Shown here: positions 53,765 to 63,098 of the stretch, piece after piece
Layout: every line of letters begins with the position of its first letter
Position numbering within the stretch: the stretch's first letter is position 1
Notes under the pieces: model-generated
The model's input: the letters and a program-made list of their open reading frames with translations, nothing else
What the model was told of the DNA's origin: nothing
Database searches by the model: none
NCBI GenBank assembly: GCA_963704595.1
Contig: OY969922.1
Coordinates: 3,534,001-3,598,000 of the forward strand
DNA from: Acuticoccus sp963704595
GTDB taxonomy: Bacteria > Pseudomonadota > Alphaproteobacteria > Rhizobiales > Amorphaceae
Reading direction: 5' to 3'
Length of the DNA: 64,000 nt
Made by a program: the position numbers and the translations under genes

Positions 53765-55579
53765 ATGGCCCGTCTCCTGATCCCGACCCGCAACCGCCCG
53801 ACGTCGCTCCTCTCGGTCGTCCGCTTTCTGGAGCGTTTTCACCCGGACACGCAGGTCATCGTGGCGGACGGCAGCAGCGATGCCTTCGCCGGGCGCAACC
53901 TCGAGGCGATGAGCGCGCCGGACCGGACGCTGGCGATAGAATACCGCCGCTACCCTTACGAGCTCGGCTTCTTCGACCGGATTCTCGACGTGCTCGAAGG
54001 CATCGACGATCCGCTCATCGTGATGGGCTCCGACGACGACTATCCGCTGATGGACACCCTCGCCGCCGCGGAGGCCGCCCTCGGCGAGGACCCGGCCGCG
54101 GTCACCGCAATGGGCGCGATGCTGTCCCTCCAGCTCGACGGGCCTGATGCGCTGAGCGCCCGCCTCGTCCCCGCACGCACGATCGGCGGCGGAGCGCCAG
54201 CCGCGCGGATGCGCGCGTTCGCGCAGTGGTCGTTCCCCACCACCTACGCCGTCACCCGGCGTACCCATCTCATCGAGCGCTACCGGCGGGCGCGGGAGGT
54301 TTTTCTCCTCGGCTTCTTCGACTTCGCGGTCGGCCTTCACGACTGCGCGGCGGGCGGGATCATCGCCCTGCCCTCGTTCGGCTACATCGCCACCCGCAAC
54401 TACAGCCACAGCTACCTGCGCCCCGGAAGCCGGATGCTCTACACCCGCCACCCGGCCGAAATCGCTCGGTTGAGGGCATTCATCGCGGGCGACCTCGTGG
54501 CGGCGGGTCCGGGGCGCGCCGAAGCCGAGGCGGAGGCGGCTTATCTGATGCACGCCCGTGCCATGGAGCACACCGGCCACCACAACCAGCGCCCGGCCGA
54601 TTTCGAGCGCGGGCCGATGGCTCGGGACCCGTTTTTCACGGCACAGCTCGCGGAATTCCGCGCGGCGTTGCAGCCCGGGACGGACGCGTACGCCCGGCTG
54701 GACTCAAAGCTTGCCGCGGTCCGGGACGCGCTTGTCGCCACCGCCAACTCCGCCGACAACCGCGGCGAAGCGGCCAGCCGTGCCACCCTCGACGAGCAGC
54801 GCGACGCAGCGCCTGCGGCCCGCCCGCCGCCGCAGCCGCGCCGCAAGGCGATGCGGTTCGACCTCTACAGTCCCGTGCGCCTGTCCGAGGATCTCGACCC
54901 CGCCACGCTCACGCCTCTGGTCGACCCCTTCCGCGAACTGGTGGTGCTCACGCTCGGCGGCCCCTTCCTCGCCGGCCCGGCCCACACCGCCCTTTCATCC
55001 GCAGTCGGCCCGACGCGCGCCGGCGCCCCCGTCACGGCCGGCACTCCGGGCCTGTGGGGACGGCTCGAGGCGCGGCTCGTCCCCCGCCTGACGCAGGGCC
55101 TCGCGCTGGCGAGCCTTTCCGGGGGCGGACCGCTGGAAGACTGGGCGCCCGGGGGACCGCTGTTCGCCGCGATGCAGTCAGCGCTGCCGGGAATCGCGGC
55201 TGCGCAGAGGCCGCCCCGGTTCATCGTCTGGCACCAGGATGCGCGGCATCATGCGGGGCCGGTCGCGATCGAGCAGTCGGTGAGGACCTTCGCCGCACTC
55301 CACACCACGGTGACCGCAATGCTGCCGGAGCCGACGTGGATCATCTGCCGCGGCGCGGGCGCGGTCCCGCCCGGCACTGCCGCACGGCACGGGCAAATCT
55401 GGCGCGAGGTGGTGCGGCGCTGCATCAACACCCGCCCCGGCCCCGATTTCGATCACATCGCCGCCCTCCCCGCCGCCGCCCGCCCCGACGCCGCCGCGAG
55501 CCTCCTCCACGACACGATGCGCACGCTCCTCATGCCCCCGCCGCTGGCGCCGGCAACGGCGGCGGAGACCGCTGGATGA
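53765..55579 (+). CDS. TIGR00180-like glycosyltransferase fused to SGNH/SASA-like domain
   Basis: A 604-residue two-domain protein. Residues 1 to about 330 look like a GT-A glycosyltransferase (LLIPTRNRP start, VIVADGSSD, acidic MGSDDDYP as likely nucleotide/metal site, then a Tyr/His-rich block). Residues 390-600 resemble an SGNH hydrolase of the sialate-esterase type (PLEDWAPGG, FIVWHQDARH, LPEPTWIICR), but the usual N-terminal catalytic serine block reads LGGPFLAG, so the activity is doubtful. A GTG at 53750 is an alternative start. It is divergent from rfbF and overlaps its paralogue downstream by ATGA. A role in transferring or trimming a decorated surface sugar is inferred from place. 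Confidence 0.65.
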   Translation: MARLLIPTRNRPTSLLSVVRFLERFHPDTQVIVADGSSDAFAGRNLEAMSAPDRTLAIEYRRYPYELGFFDRILDVLEGIDDPLIVMGSDDDYPLMDTLAAAEAALGEDPAAVTAMGAMLSLQLDGPDALSARLVPARTIGGGAPAARMRAFAQWSFPTTYAVTRRTHLIERYRRAREVFLLGFFDFAVGLHDCAAGGIIALPSFGYIATRNYSHSYLRPGSRMLYTRHPAEIARLRAFIAGDLVAAGPGRAEAEAEAAYLMHARAMEHTGHHNQRPADFERGPMARDPFFTAQLAEFRAALQPGTDAYARLDSKLAAVRDALVATANSADNRGEAASRATLDEQRDAAPAARPPPQPRRKAMRFDLYSPVRLSEDLDPATLTPLVDPFRELVVLTLGGPFLAGPAHTALSSAVGPTRAGAPVTAGTPGLWGRLEARLVPRLTQGLALASLSGGGPLEDWAPGGPLFAAMQSALPGIAAAQRPPRFIVWHQDARHHAGPVAIEQSVRTFAALHTTVTAMLPEPTWIICRGAGAVPPGTAARHGQIWREVVRRCINTRPGPDFDHIAALPAAARPDAAASLLHDTMRTLLMPPPLAPATAAETAG

Positions 55580-57138
55580 CCGCGGACCCCAGCACCGCAC
55601 CGCTGCTGCTGTTGGCAGACGGGCCGGATGCGGCGACCACCCTCAGCTTCGTCGCGCACTTTCATCCGGGCACCACTTTGGTGCTGGCGGACGCCGTCGG
55701 TGTTGCCGCCTCTGACGCCACGGGGCAGCTCACCGTCGACCGTCACGCGTTTGCGGCCGGGACGCCCCGGAAGGAGATGCTTCGTTCCGTGCTGACCAGC
55801 CTCAGCGAGCCTGTCGTACTCCTTTGCGAACCCGGGGATCTGCCGCTGATGCCCATCCTTGAGCGGGCGGCAGCGGTGCTGATGGCGGACGAGACCGCGG
55901 TTGCCGCCGTCACCGCTGCGGCGGCGCTCCGTGCGCCGTGCGGGGCCGAGATCACGGCGACGCTCGAGTTCGGCCGCGCCCTGCCGCAGCAGCGCGCGGA
56001 CCTCAGGATGCAGGTGTTTGCTAGCTGGCCGTTCGCGACGCGGCGCGGTGCCGTCCGCCGCGAACATCTCCTCTCCGTGCTTTCGGCGGCGGACACCGTG
56101 CCGCAACTGGCGGCGTTCGCGGAGGGGCTGGAGGACGCGGCGCGGGGACGGATCGGCCTCGTGCCCGAGATCGGCTTTCTCCGGGTGCCGCGCGAGGTTC
56201 CGGCACCGCTCGACGCCTTCGCAGCCTCGCCGGAAATCGTCGCGCTGACGGAAAACGTGGCGACCACGCTTGCCGCCCACGGCACGGAGGACACGGACCG
56301 CCTGGCGGAGGCGATGGTGCGCTGGGGTATTGCCGAGGCGATCGGGGTCACGCCGCCGCATCAGCGCGGGTTCGACACCGCGCGTCATGCGCTGAGCGGC
56401 ATGGTGGATCGCCAGTTCGAGGCATTCGAGGCGCTCCTTAAGGAAGCACCGCCGCAGCTCGCCTTCGCGGCGGAGGAAGCTCGGGCGGCAAAATGCCCGG
56501 CGCCTCCCGTCCCCGCCACCACGGCCCGGAGAGTGCGCTACGCATCGCGAAGGCTCGACCCGGCGACGCTGGCGATGGCGTCAACTGCACCGCCGCTCGA
56601 CATCCTCGTTCTCGGCGACGGTGCGCTCGGAGACAAGGTTTGGCCCCTCCTCGCGGCACGGCTCGTCGACGCGGGGCTCGCCGGTGCGGTGGCGGTCGTC
56701 CACCACGCCGCCGCGGGCGCCACGGTTGCGGACTGGGCGCCGGGCGGAACGCAGTTCGGAAAGCTCGAGGCCGCACTCGACTCGGTGGCGCCGCCCATGC
56801 CGCAATTCGTCATCTGGCACCAGGGGATGGAACGGACCGCATCGGCCGCTGCCTACCGCGAAGCATTCGTGGGTCTGTTCGACATGGTCTCGACGCATCT
56901 GCCCGATGCAATCTGGCTCATCTGCAGGACCCCGACCGAAGGGGTCGCCGCCGGCGCGAAAAATCCGGCGATTGAGGCGCAGGAGGCGATCATCGAAGAG
57001 ATGCCGCGCTGCGTGGCGGGCGCGCCGGCGCACGTTCTTGCCGGGCGCTTTCGCACCGGCAACGGCGCGCTCTCCGCAGAAGGTGCCGGCGCGGTCGCGG
57101 ACATGCTGGCCGACGCGATCGCGCTCGTCGTCGGCTGA
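55576..57138 (+). CDS. Paralogue of the upstream GT/SGNH-like protein, degenerate GT half
   Basis: A 520-residue protein of the same plan. The C-terminal half shares WAPGGTQFGKLEAAL and FVIWHQGMER with the upstream protein; its first block LGDGALGDKVW again lacks a GDSL serine. The N-terminal half keeps the length and order of the GT-like domain (LLLADGPDA, LCEPGDLPLMP) but the acidic SDDD site is replaced by EPGD, so donor binding is probably lost. It may form a complex with 53765. Coupled by an ATGA overlap. Confidence 0.6.
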   Translation: MTADPSTAPLLLLADGPDAATTLSFVAHFHPGTTLVLADAVGVAASDATGQLTVDRHAFAAGTPRKEMLRSVLTSLSEPVVLLCEPGDLPLMPILERAAAVLMADETAVAAVTAAAALRAPCGAEITATLEFGRALPQQRADLRMQVFASWPFATRRGAVRREHLLSVLSAADTVPQLAAFAEGLEDAARGRIGLVPEIGFLRVPREVPAPLDAFAASPEIVALTENVATTLAAHGTEDTDRLAEAMVRWGIAEAIGVTPPHQRGFDTARHALSGMVDRQFEAFEALLKEAPPQLAFAAEEARAAKCPAPPVPATTARRVRYASRRLDPATLAMASTAPPLDILVLGDGALGDKVWPLLAARLVDAGLAGAVAVVHHAAAGATVADWAPGGTQFGKLEAALDSVAPPMPQFVIWHQGMERTASAAAYREAFVGLFDMVSTHLPDAIWLICRTPTEGVAAGAKNPAIEAQEAIIEEMPRCVAGAPAHVLAGRFRTGNGALSAEGAGAVADMLADAIALVVG

Positions 57139-57349
57139 CGCATTCGCCGGATTTCATCGCACGAGGCAGCCGGCGGATGCCCTGAATCGCCGCAGCGAAA
57201 ACCCGCCCCAGACCTTGTGTTCGCCAGCAAGAACAGACCCGCTTGCCCGGAATCTGCGCCTGCATCTGCCCGACGTTGCAGCAGAAATCGGGCTTGATTT
57301 CCCCGGTGGCACTGGTCACCGTCGAAACGAAGAGCATGTTTGAGCAGAG

Positions 57350-58767
57350 ATGACACAATTTTTCGACGAGATGAGCGCGCAAGGCGTAACCCGTGACGGC
57401 TACGCCAGAATTGCCGAGTGGCTGAACAATTCACCGCCAGACCAGTTGCGCGCCCGCGCCCGGGAAGCGGAAATGCTGTTCCGCCGCATCGGCATCACCT
57501 TCGCCGTCTACGGCGAGAACGATGCCGAGGAGCGGATCATCCCGTTCGACATCGTGCCGAGGGTCATCACCAGCGAGGAATGGAGCAAGCTCTCCAAGGG
57601 CCTCGAACAGCGCGTCAAGGCGCTCAACCTCTTCCTCGCCGACATCTACAACGACGGTGAGATCCTGAAGGCCGGGCTGATCCCGCCCGAACTGATCTAC
57701 CAGAACACCTACTACCGGCCCGAGATGTTCGGCGTGAAGGTGCCGCACGGCGTCTACACCCCCGTCTGCGGGATCGACGTGGTGCGGGTGGATGCCGACA
57801 CCTTCTACGTTCTGGAAGACAACCTGCGCACCCCGTCCGGCGTCTCCTACATGCTGGAGAACCGGGAGGTGACGATGCGTCTCTTCCCCGACCTCTTCAA
57901 CGACCACAAGATCGAGCCCGTCGAGCAGTACCCGGACGAACTCCTCTCCACGCTCCGGTCGCTCGCACCGCGACGGCGCGCCGCGCGACCCCAACGTCGT
58001 GATCCTGACGCCGGGCTCCTTCAACAGCGCCTTCTACGAGCACTCCTTCCTCGCCGACCGTCTCGGCGTGGAGCTCGTCGAGGGGCGCGACCTCTTCGTG
58101 CGCGACAACCACGTCTACATGCGCACCACCGAGGGGCCGAAGCAGGTCGACGTGATCTACCGCCGGCTCGACGACGACTATCTCGACCCCCTCGCCTTCC
58201 GCCCCGATTCGGTGCTCGGCGTTCCCGGCCTGATCGCAGCCTACCGGGCCGGCAACGTCGCCGTCGCCAACGCCATGGGCACCGGTGTGGCGGACGACAA
58301 GGCCGTCTACACCTACATGCCTGAAATCGTTAAATTCTACCTCGGCGAAGAGCCGATCCTGCAGAACGTGCCGACCTACCGCTGCCGCGAACCCGAGGCG
58401 CTGAAATACGTGCTCGAACACCTCCCCGAGCTGGTGGTGAAGATGGTGTCCGGCTCCGGCGGCTACGGGATGCTGGTCGGCCCGCGCGCCACCAAGGAAG
58501 AGATCGAGACGTTCCGCGCCAAGCTGATCGCCGACCCCGACGAGTTCATCGCCCAGCCGACGCTTGCGCTCTCCACCTGCCCGACATTCGTCGGCGAAGG
58601 CATCGCGCCGCGCCACGTCGACCTCAGGCCCGTTCGTGCTGATGGGCTCCAACGGCATCAAGACCATCCCGGGCGGGCTCACCCGGGTCGCACTCAAGGA
58701 GGGCTCCCTCGTCGTGAACTCGAGCCAGGGCGGCGGCACCAAGGACACGTGGGTGCTCGGCCGATGA
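57350..58767 (+). CDS. Circularly permuted ATP-grasp peptide ligase-like protein, Anbu operon (two frameshifts)
   Basis: About 471 residues, matching the circularly permuted type 2 ATP-grasp family. Blocks: QRVKALNLFLADIY, PVCGIDVVRVDADTFYVLEDN, TPGSFNSAFYEHSFLA, RRLDDDYLDP, VVKMVSGSGGYGMLVGP and SSQGGGTKDTWV. Two extra bases, near 57970 and 58630, break it; the span is 3n+2. It is proposed in the literature to build a peptide-like amide bond with the alpha-E and transglutaminase partners. First gene of the operon; ATG 57350 follows GAGCAGAG. Confidence 0.9.
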
Positions 58768-58804
58768 ACCTGACCGAACGCTGCATTTCCGGGAGGACCG
58801 CCTG

Positions 58805-59752
58805 ATGCTCCTGTCACGCGTCGCCGCTGACCTCTTCTGGCTCGCCCGCTACACCGAGCGCGCCGAGAACACCGCCCGCATCCTCGACGTCGCCTCGCGC
58901 CTGTCCGCCATGCCGACCCACTATGGCGGCACCACCAACGAGTGGGAATCGGCCGTCCTCGCCACCGGCTCCGGCTACGAGTTCGCGCAGCGCTACGACG
59001 AGGCCAACCGGCGCAACGTGATCGACTGGCTCGCCTTCAGCCAGGACAATCCGTCCTCGATCCGCTCCTGCCTCGACATCGCACGCCGCTCGGCACGCTC
59101 GGTCCGCACCGCGCTCACCCGCGAGATGTGGGAGGCGATCAACGACGGCTGGCTCGAGATGCGCCGCTATTCGGTCGGATTCCATGAGCCCGCGCCAGCT
59201 CACCGAGTTCCTGTCGTTCGTCAAGGAAACCTGCCTGCAGGTTCGACGGGTCGACCTACCGCACGATGCTGCGGACGGACGCGCACTGCTTCTTCCGCCT
59301 CGGCACCTTCATCGAGCGGTCCGACGCCACCGCCCGCATCCTCGACGTGAAGTACCATGTGCTTCTGCCCGAAGGCGACACGGTCGGCGGCGGGCTCGAC
59401 TATTTCCAGTGGTCCTCGATCCTGCGCGCGGCCTCGGCGCTGACGGCCTACCAGTGGGTGTTCCGCGAGGCGCTGCGGCCGTGGCGGGTGGCCGAACTCC
59501 TGATCCTGCGCCCGGAGCTGCCGCGCTCGATCGCCATCGTGCTCGGACAACGCCAGCCGCTTCCTGGACCAGCTCGCAGGCGACTATGGCCGCCACGGCC
59601 CCGCGCAGCGCGCAGCCCGCGCCATGCACGCACGGCTCGCGAATCAGTCGATCGATTCGATCTACCGCGAGGGGCTGCACGAGTTCCTCGTCCGCACCGT
59701 GGCCGAGAACAACGCGCTCGGCGCGGCGATCGAGGAGCAGTATCTGCGCTGA
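58805..59752 (+). CDS. Alpha-E domain protein, Anbu operon (three frameshifts)
   Basis: About 314 residues, the single-domain alpha-E (DUF403) length. MLLSRVAADLFWLARYTERAENTAR is the usual opening (ERAENTAR), followed by NPSSIRSCLDIAR, FFRLGTFIERSDATARIL and a C-terminal SRFLDQL-type helix. Extra bases near 59190, 59243 and 59548 break the frame; the 3n span agrees with +3. Family of all-helical proteins always found with the permuted ATP-grasp. GGAGGA precedes the ATG. Confidence 0.9.
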
Positions 59753-59764
59753 TTGTGCAAAGGC

Positions 59765-59780
59765 CCGGCAAAAGTGCCGG
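59765..59780 (+). terminator. Short hairpin after the alpha-E gene
   Basis: CCGGCA (59765-59770) pairs with TGCCGG (59775-59780) around an AAAG loop, followed by TTGCGCATTT. It lies 12 bases after the alpha-E stop and 110 bases before the transglutaminase gene. It could attenuate read-through or mark an end; the T-tract is poor. Confidence 0.4.
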
Positions 59781-59889
59781 TTGCGCATTTATCGCGCATG
59801 TGCGCCAAGCTATGCTTTGCCGAACGGAGCCGGACCCGCATTGCGGCGCAGGTCTTGCATCCGAACGGCCGACCTTCTGGGGGACCACC

Positions 59890-60762
59890 ATGCGGCTCAT
59901 GATCGAGCACGAGACGCGCTACCGGTATGACCTTGCGCCGGTCTCGGTCATCGAGGTCCTGCGGCTGACGCCCGCCAACAGCGACACCCAGTCGATCCGC
60001 GACTGGCGCATCATGGTGAGCGGCGACGCGCCCCTGCGGAAGTTCGAGGATGCCTTCGGCAACATCAACCACACCTTCACGAGCGCGGTCACACCCGACG
60101 AGGACCTCGTCGTCACCGCCACCGGCACCGTCGACACCTCCAGCACCAACGGCGTGATCTCGGGGACGCGCGAGCGGCTGCCGCTGCCGGTATTCCTGCG
60201 CGAGACTGACCTCACGCTGCCGACGCCCGACATCGTCGAGCTCGGCGAGGAGGCGAAGCGCGGCGCGAGCGGCCTCCTCGACACCGCGCACCGGCTGAAC
60301 GGCATCATCAACGAGCGCGTGAAGTTCGTGACCGGGTCCACCAACGTCGCGACCCACGCCAGCGACGCGCTGGCTGCGGGCGAAGGCGTCTGCCAGGACC
60401 TCACCCACATCATCCTCGCCACCGCGCGGGCGCTGGGCTTCCCGGCCCGCTACGTCTCCGGCTACCAGTTCGCGGCAGGACAGGCGCGCGACGAGCACGC
60501 CGGCCACGCCTGGGCCGAGATCTACGTCGATCAGCTCGGCTGGGTCGGCTTCGACCCCACCGCCGGCGGCAGCACCGACGAGACCTACGTCCGCGTCGCC
60601 ATCGGGCTCGACCACTTCAGCGCGTCGCCGCTGCGGGGCGCCACATACGGCGGGGCGGGCGAGACGCTCGCCGTCAACGTGACCATGGACGCCGGCGCAA
60701 GACGGCCGGGCGAACCCATGAAGCAATCCCAGACACAGTCTTCTCAGTCACAGTCTCAATAG
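59890..60762 (+). CDS. Transglutaminase-like cysteine peptidase, Anbu operon
   Basis: A 290-residue bacterial transglutaminase-family protein. The catalytic triad is visible: Cys168 (GEGVCQDLTH), His206 (HAGHAWAEI) and Asp222 (GFDPTAG). The N-terminal 120 residues form the usual beta-rich domain beginning with IEHETRYRYD. The C-terminus ends in a Gln/Ser-rich tail. It probably acts on the peptide bond type made by the ATP-grasp protein. The Anbu gene follows after 90 bases. Confidence 0.95.
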   Translation: MRLMIEHETRYRYDLAPVSVIEVLRLTPANSDTQSIRDWRIMVSGDAPLRKFEDAFGNINHTFTSAVTPDEDLVVTATGTVDTSSTNGVISGTRERLPLPVFLRETDLTLPTPDIVELGEEAKRGASGLLDTAHRLNGIINERVKFVTGSTNVATHASDALAAGEGVCQDLTHIILATARALGFPARYVSGYQFAAGQARDEHAGHAWAEIYVDQLGWVGFDPTAGGSTDETYVRVAIGLDHFSASPLRGATYGGAGETLAVNVTMDAGARRPGEPMKQSQTQSSQSQSQ

Positions 60763-60852
60763 CGAAGTGCTGACATGGCCGGTTGGAATGCCTTTCAGAT
60801 GCTGCCAACCTCCCATCACGCAGGCGTGGCGGAACAAGCCGGTGGAACATCG

Positions 60853-61632
60853 ATGACATACTGCATGGGCCTTCTCCTGCGTGACGGGCTGGTGATGGTC
60901 GCCGACACGCGCACCAACGCCGGCGTCGACAACATCGCGACCTTCCGCAAGCTCCAGGTCTTCGAGGTGCCGGGCGAGCGGGTGATCGCGATCGCCACCG
61001 CCGGCAACCTCGCTGTGACGCAGGCCGTCATCAGCCACCTGGTGGAGGGCCTGCCGTCGCCCAGCGGCGATTTCCAGACCGTGTTCACCGTGCCGTCGAT
61101 GTTCGAGATGGCGCAGTTCGTCGGCCGCGCGGTACGCACCGTGCGCGACCGGGACGCTGCGGCGCTGGCCGAGGATGGCGGCCAGTTCGACTGTTCGCTG
61201 CTGGTGGCGGGGCAGATCGGCGAGCGGCGCCTGCGCCTCTTCATGGTCTACCGCGCCGGCAACTTCCTCGAGACCACCGAGGACACGCCCTACGCCCAGA
61301 TCGGCGAGCACAAGTACGGCAAGCCGATCCTCGACCGTTCGGTGAACTTCGACACCCCGCTCGACGAGGCGCTGAAGATCGCGCTGATCTCGATGGACTC
61401 CACCATGCGCTCCAACCTCGCGGTCGGGCTGCCGGTGGACGCGATGATCCTGCCGCGAGACAAGCTCAGAACCTCGGTCAACGTGCGCATCACCGAGGAC
61501 GACCCCTACTTCAAGAGCGTGCGCGACCGCTGGTCCGACGCGCTCTGTGCCGCGCACCAGTCGATCCCCGATCCGCCCTACAGCAAGTCGGTCGACCCGC
61601 GGCGGGACATCAAGTCCGTCGGCACCGGCTGA
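60853..61632 (+). CDS. Anbu (bacterial proteasome homologue), Ntn-hydrolase
   Basis: A 259-residue proteasome-type peptidase. Starting at ATG 60853 gives MTYCMG, placing the candidate nucleophile threonine at position 2, as Anbu requires; the frame is open upstream but would bury it. The Ntn core reads GLVMVADTRTNAG and later YRAGNFLETTEDTPYAQIGEHKYGKP, an Anbu-specific block. Anbu assembles into open helical or ring-like oligomers. It closes the ATP-grasp, alpha-E, transglutaminase operon, as known from other proteobacteria. Natural substrate is not established. Confidence 0.94.
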   Translation: MTYCMGLLLRDGLVMVADTRTNAGVDNIATFRKLQVFEVPGERVIAIATAGNLAVTQAVISHLVEGLPSPSGDFQTVFTVPSMFEMAQFVGRAVRTVRDRDAAALAEDGGQFDCSLLVAGQIGERRLRLFMVYRAGNFLETTEDTPYAQIGEHKYGKPILDRSVNFDTPLDEALKIALISMDSTMRSNLAVGLPVDAMILPRDKLRTSVNVRITEDDPYFKSVRDRWSDALCAAHQSIPDPPYSKSVDPRRDIKSVGTG

Positions 61633-61640
61633 GGCCCGAG

Positions 61641-61656
61641 GCCCGCCCCGGCGGGC
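61641..61656 (+). terminator. GC hairpin after the Anbu gene
   Basis: GCCCGCC (61641-61647) and GGCGGGC (61650-61656) are complementary around two bases and lie nine bases after the Anbu stop, followed by TTGCCGCTAA. Likely end of the Anbu operon, although no T-run follows. Confidence 0.45.
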
Positions 61657-61766
61657 TTGCCGCTAACGCCGCGCCTGCTGTCATGCCGGAGCGGCATGGA
61701 TAGCCTTGCGCAAGCGCCACGTTCCACTCTGGACCGGATCTGATCTTCGTCCAGGGTGGTACCGCG

Positions 61767-62984
61767 GTGTCCAGTGTTGCGAGCGTTCTTCCGGACCTTC
61801 TCAATCCGTTCGCGATGGTCATCGTCGGCTCGCTCGCCGCAGGCTTCCTGTTCGACCGGGTGGGCGCGGGACTGACGCGCAACGTCCTCGTCGGCCTGAT
61901 CGGGGGCATCGCCGCCCTCGTCGCCATGCTCGCGCCCGCCGGCCCGAGCCCCTACGCGATCGACGGTCACGTCCCCATCGTCCTCGTAGCGAGCTATTTC
62001 GGCGGTCCGGCCGGTGCGCTCGCCGCAATCTCCCTCCCCCTCGCGATGCGGGTCGACCTCGGCGGGCCGATGTTGCCGACCGGGATCGCCGCGATCCTGC
62101 TCGCAGCGCTCGTCGGCGCAGGCGTGAAGGTTGCGATGGCGCGGCTCGGGTGGTCGATGCGCCGGCGCTCGATCGTCCTCCTCGCGGCCGCGTCGCCGCT
62201 CGTCCTCCTCGCGCTCCTCGCCCCGCACGGCGGCGCTTACCCGCCGGGGCTCCTGCTCCCCAGCATCGTCGCGCTCTCGCTTTGGCTGCCGACGCTGACG
62301 CTCCTCTTCGGCATCCTCGTCTTCAACGAGCTAGCGCGGTCGGAGGCGGCGCGCAGGACCAAGGAGGAGCAGCTCTTCTTCATCCTCACCGAAACGGTGA
62401 GCGACGACCTCCTGCGCTCGCAGATCACCCACCACGCACGGCTGCACGAGCGCTACGGCGTCCACTACGCCTTCCTCCTCATCGCGCTGGACGACGGCAA
62501 GGCGATGTACGAGCGCACCCCGCCGGCCGACTGGGGCGAGTTCAAGGCCGCCATCGCCCGGCAGATCCGCCACTCGATCCGCGAGTCCGACGTCTGCGCA
62601 CCGCTGGGGGCCGACCGCTTCGGCGTGCTCCTCCCCTATACCGGGGCCGCCAACGCCTACACGGTCGCCGAGCGCATCCAGACCGCGATCAACACCAACG
62701 TGATCTTCGAGGGGCGGCCGGTCTCCGTCTCGATCGGTCTTGCGAACGTCGACGACAACGCCCCCGCCAACGACGTGGTCATCACCGCCGAGGGCGCGCT
62801 TTTCCTCGCCAACGCCAACGGCCAGAAGAACGTCATCGGCCCCTTCCCCGGCGAGCGGCTGGAGGGCGACCCGGTGATCCGCTCCTTCCCCGGCGCTCTC
62901 GTCCGCGCCAGCGGCCCGACCGCCGCACGCATCCCCGCGGCGCTCGACCGTCCACCCGGCGCGTCCAACGTCATCCACCTGTAA
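61767..62984 (+). CDS. 5TM-Lyt membrane protein with degenerate GGDEF domain
   Basis: A 405-residue protein. Residues 1 to about 190 form the 5TM-Lyt receptor (GHVPIVLVASYFGGPAGALAA is the hallmark block, then PTGIAAILLAALVGAG). Residues 210-370 form a GGDEF fold, but the signature is LGADRFGVLL rather than GGDEF, so diguanylate cyclase activity is unlikely; it may bind c-di-GMP or GTP as a sensor. The start is GTG. It stands alone between the Anbu operon and homospermidine synthase. Confidence 0.8.
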   Translation: MSSVASVLPDLLNPFAMVIVGSLAAGFLFDRVGAGLTRNVLVGLIGGIAALVAMLAPAGPSPYAIDGHVPIVLVASYFGGPAGALAAISLPLAMRVDLGGPMLPTGIAAILLAALVGAGVKVAMARLGWSMRRRSIVLLAAASPLVLLALLAPHGGAYPPGLLLPSIVALSLWLPTLTLLFGILVFNELARSEAARRTKEEQLFFILTETVSDDLLRSQITHHARLHERYGVHYAFLLIALDDGKAMYERTPPADWGEFKAAIARQIRHSIRESDVCAPLGADRFGVLLPYTGAANAYTVAERIQTAINTNVIFEGRPVSVSIGLANVDDNAPANDVVITAEGALFLANANGQKNVIGPFPGERLEGDPVIRSFPGALVRASGPTAARIPAALDRPPGASNVIHL

Positions 62985-63098
62985 CGTTCGCCGGCTTCTT
63001 CCCATCGCGATCCGGTGCAGATCCCGCACCGCGGATTTCCATTCCGCGCGCCACCGCTCTAAGTGACGGGAATGGACACCTTCGCGAAAGGAAGACGA

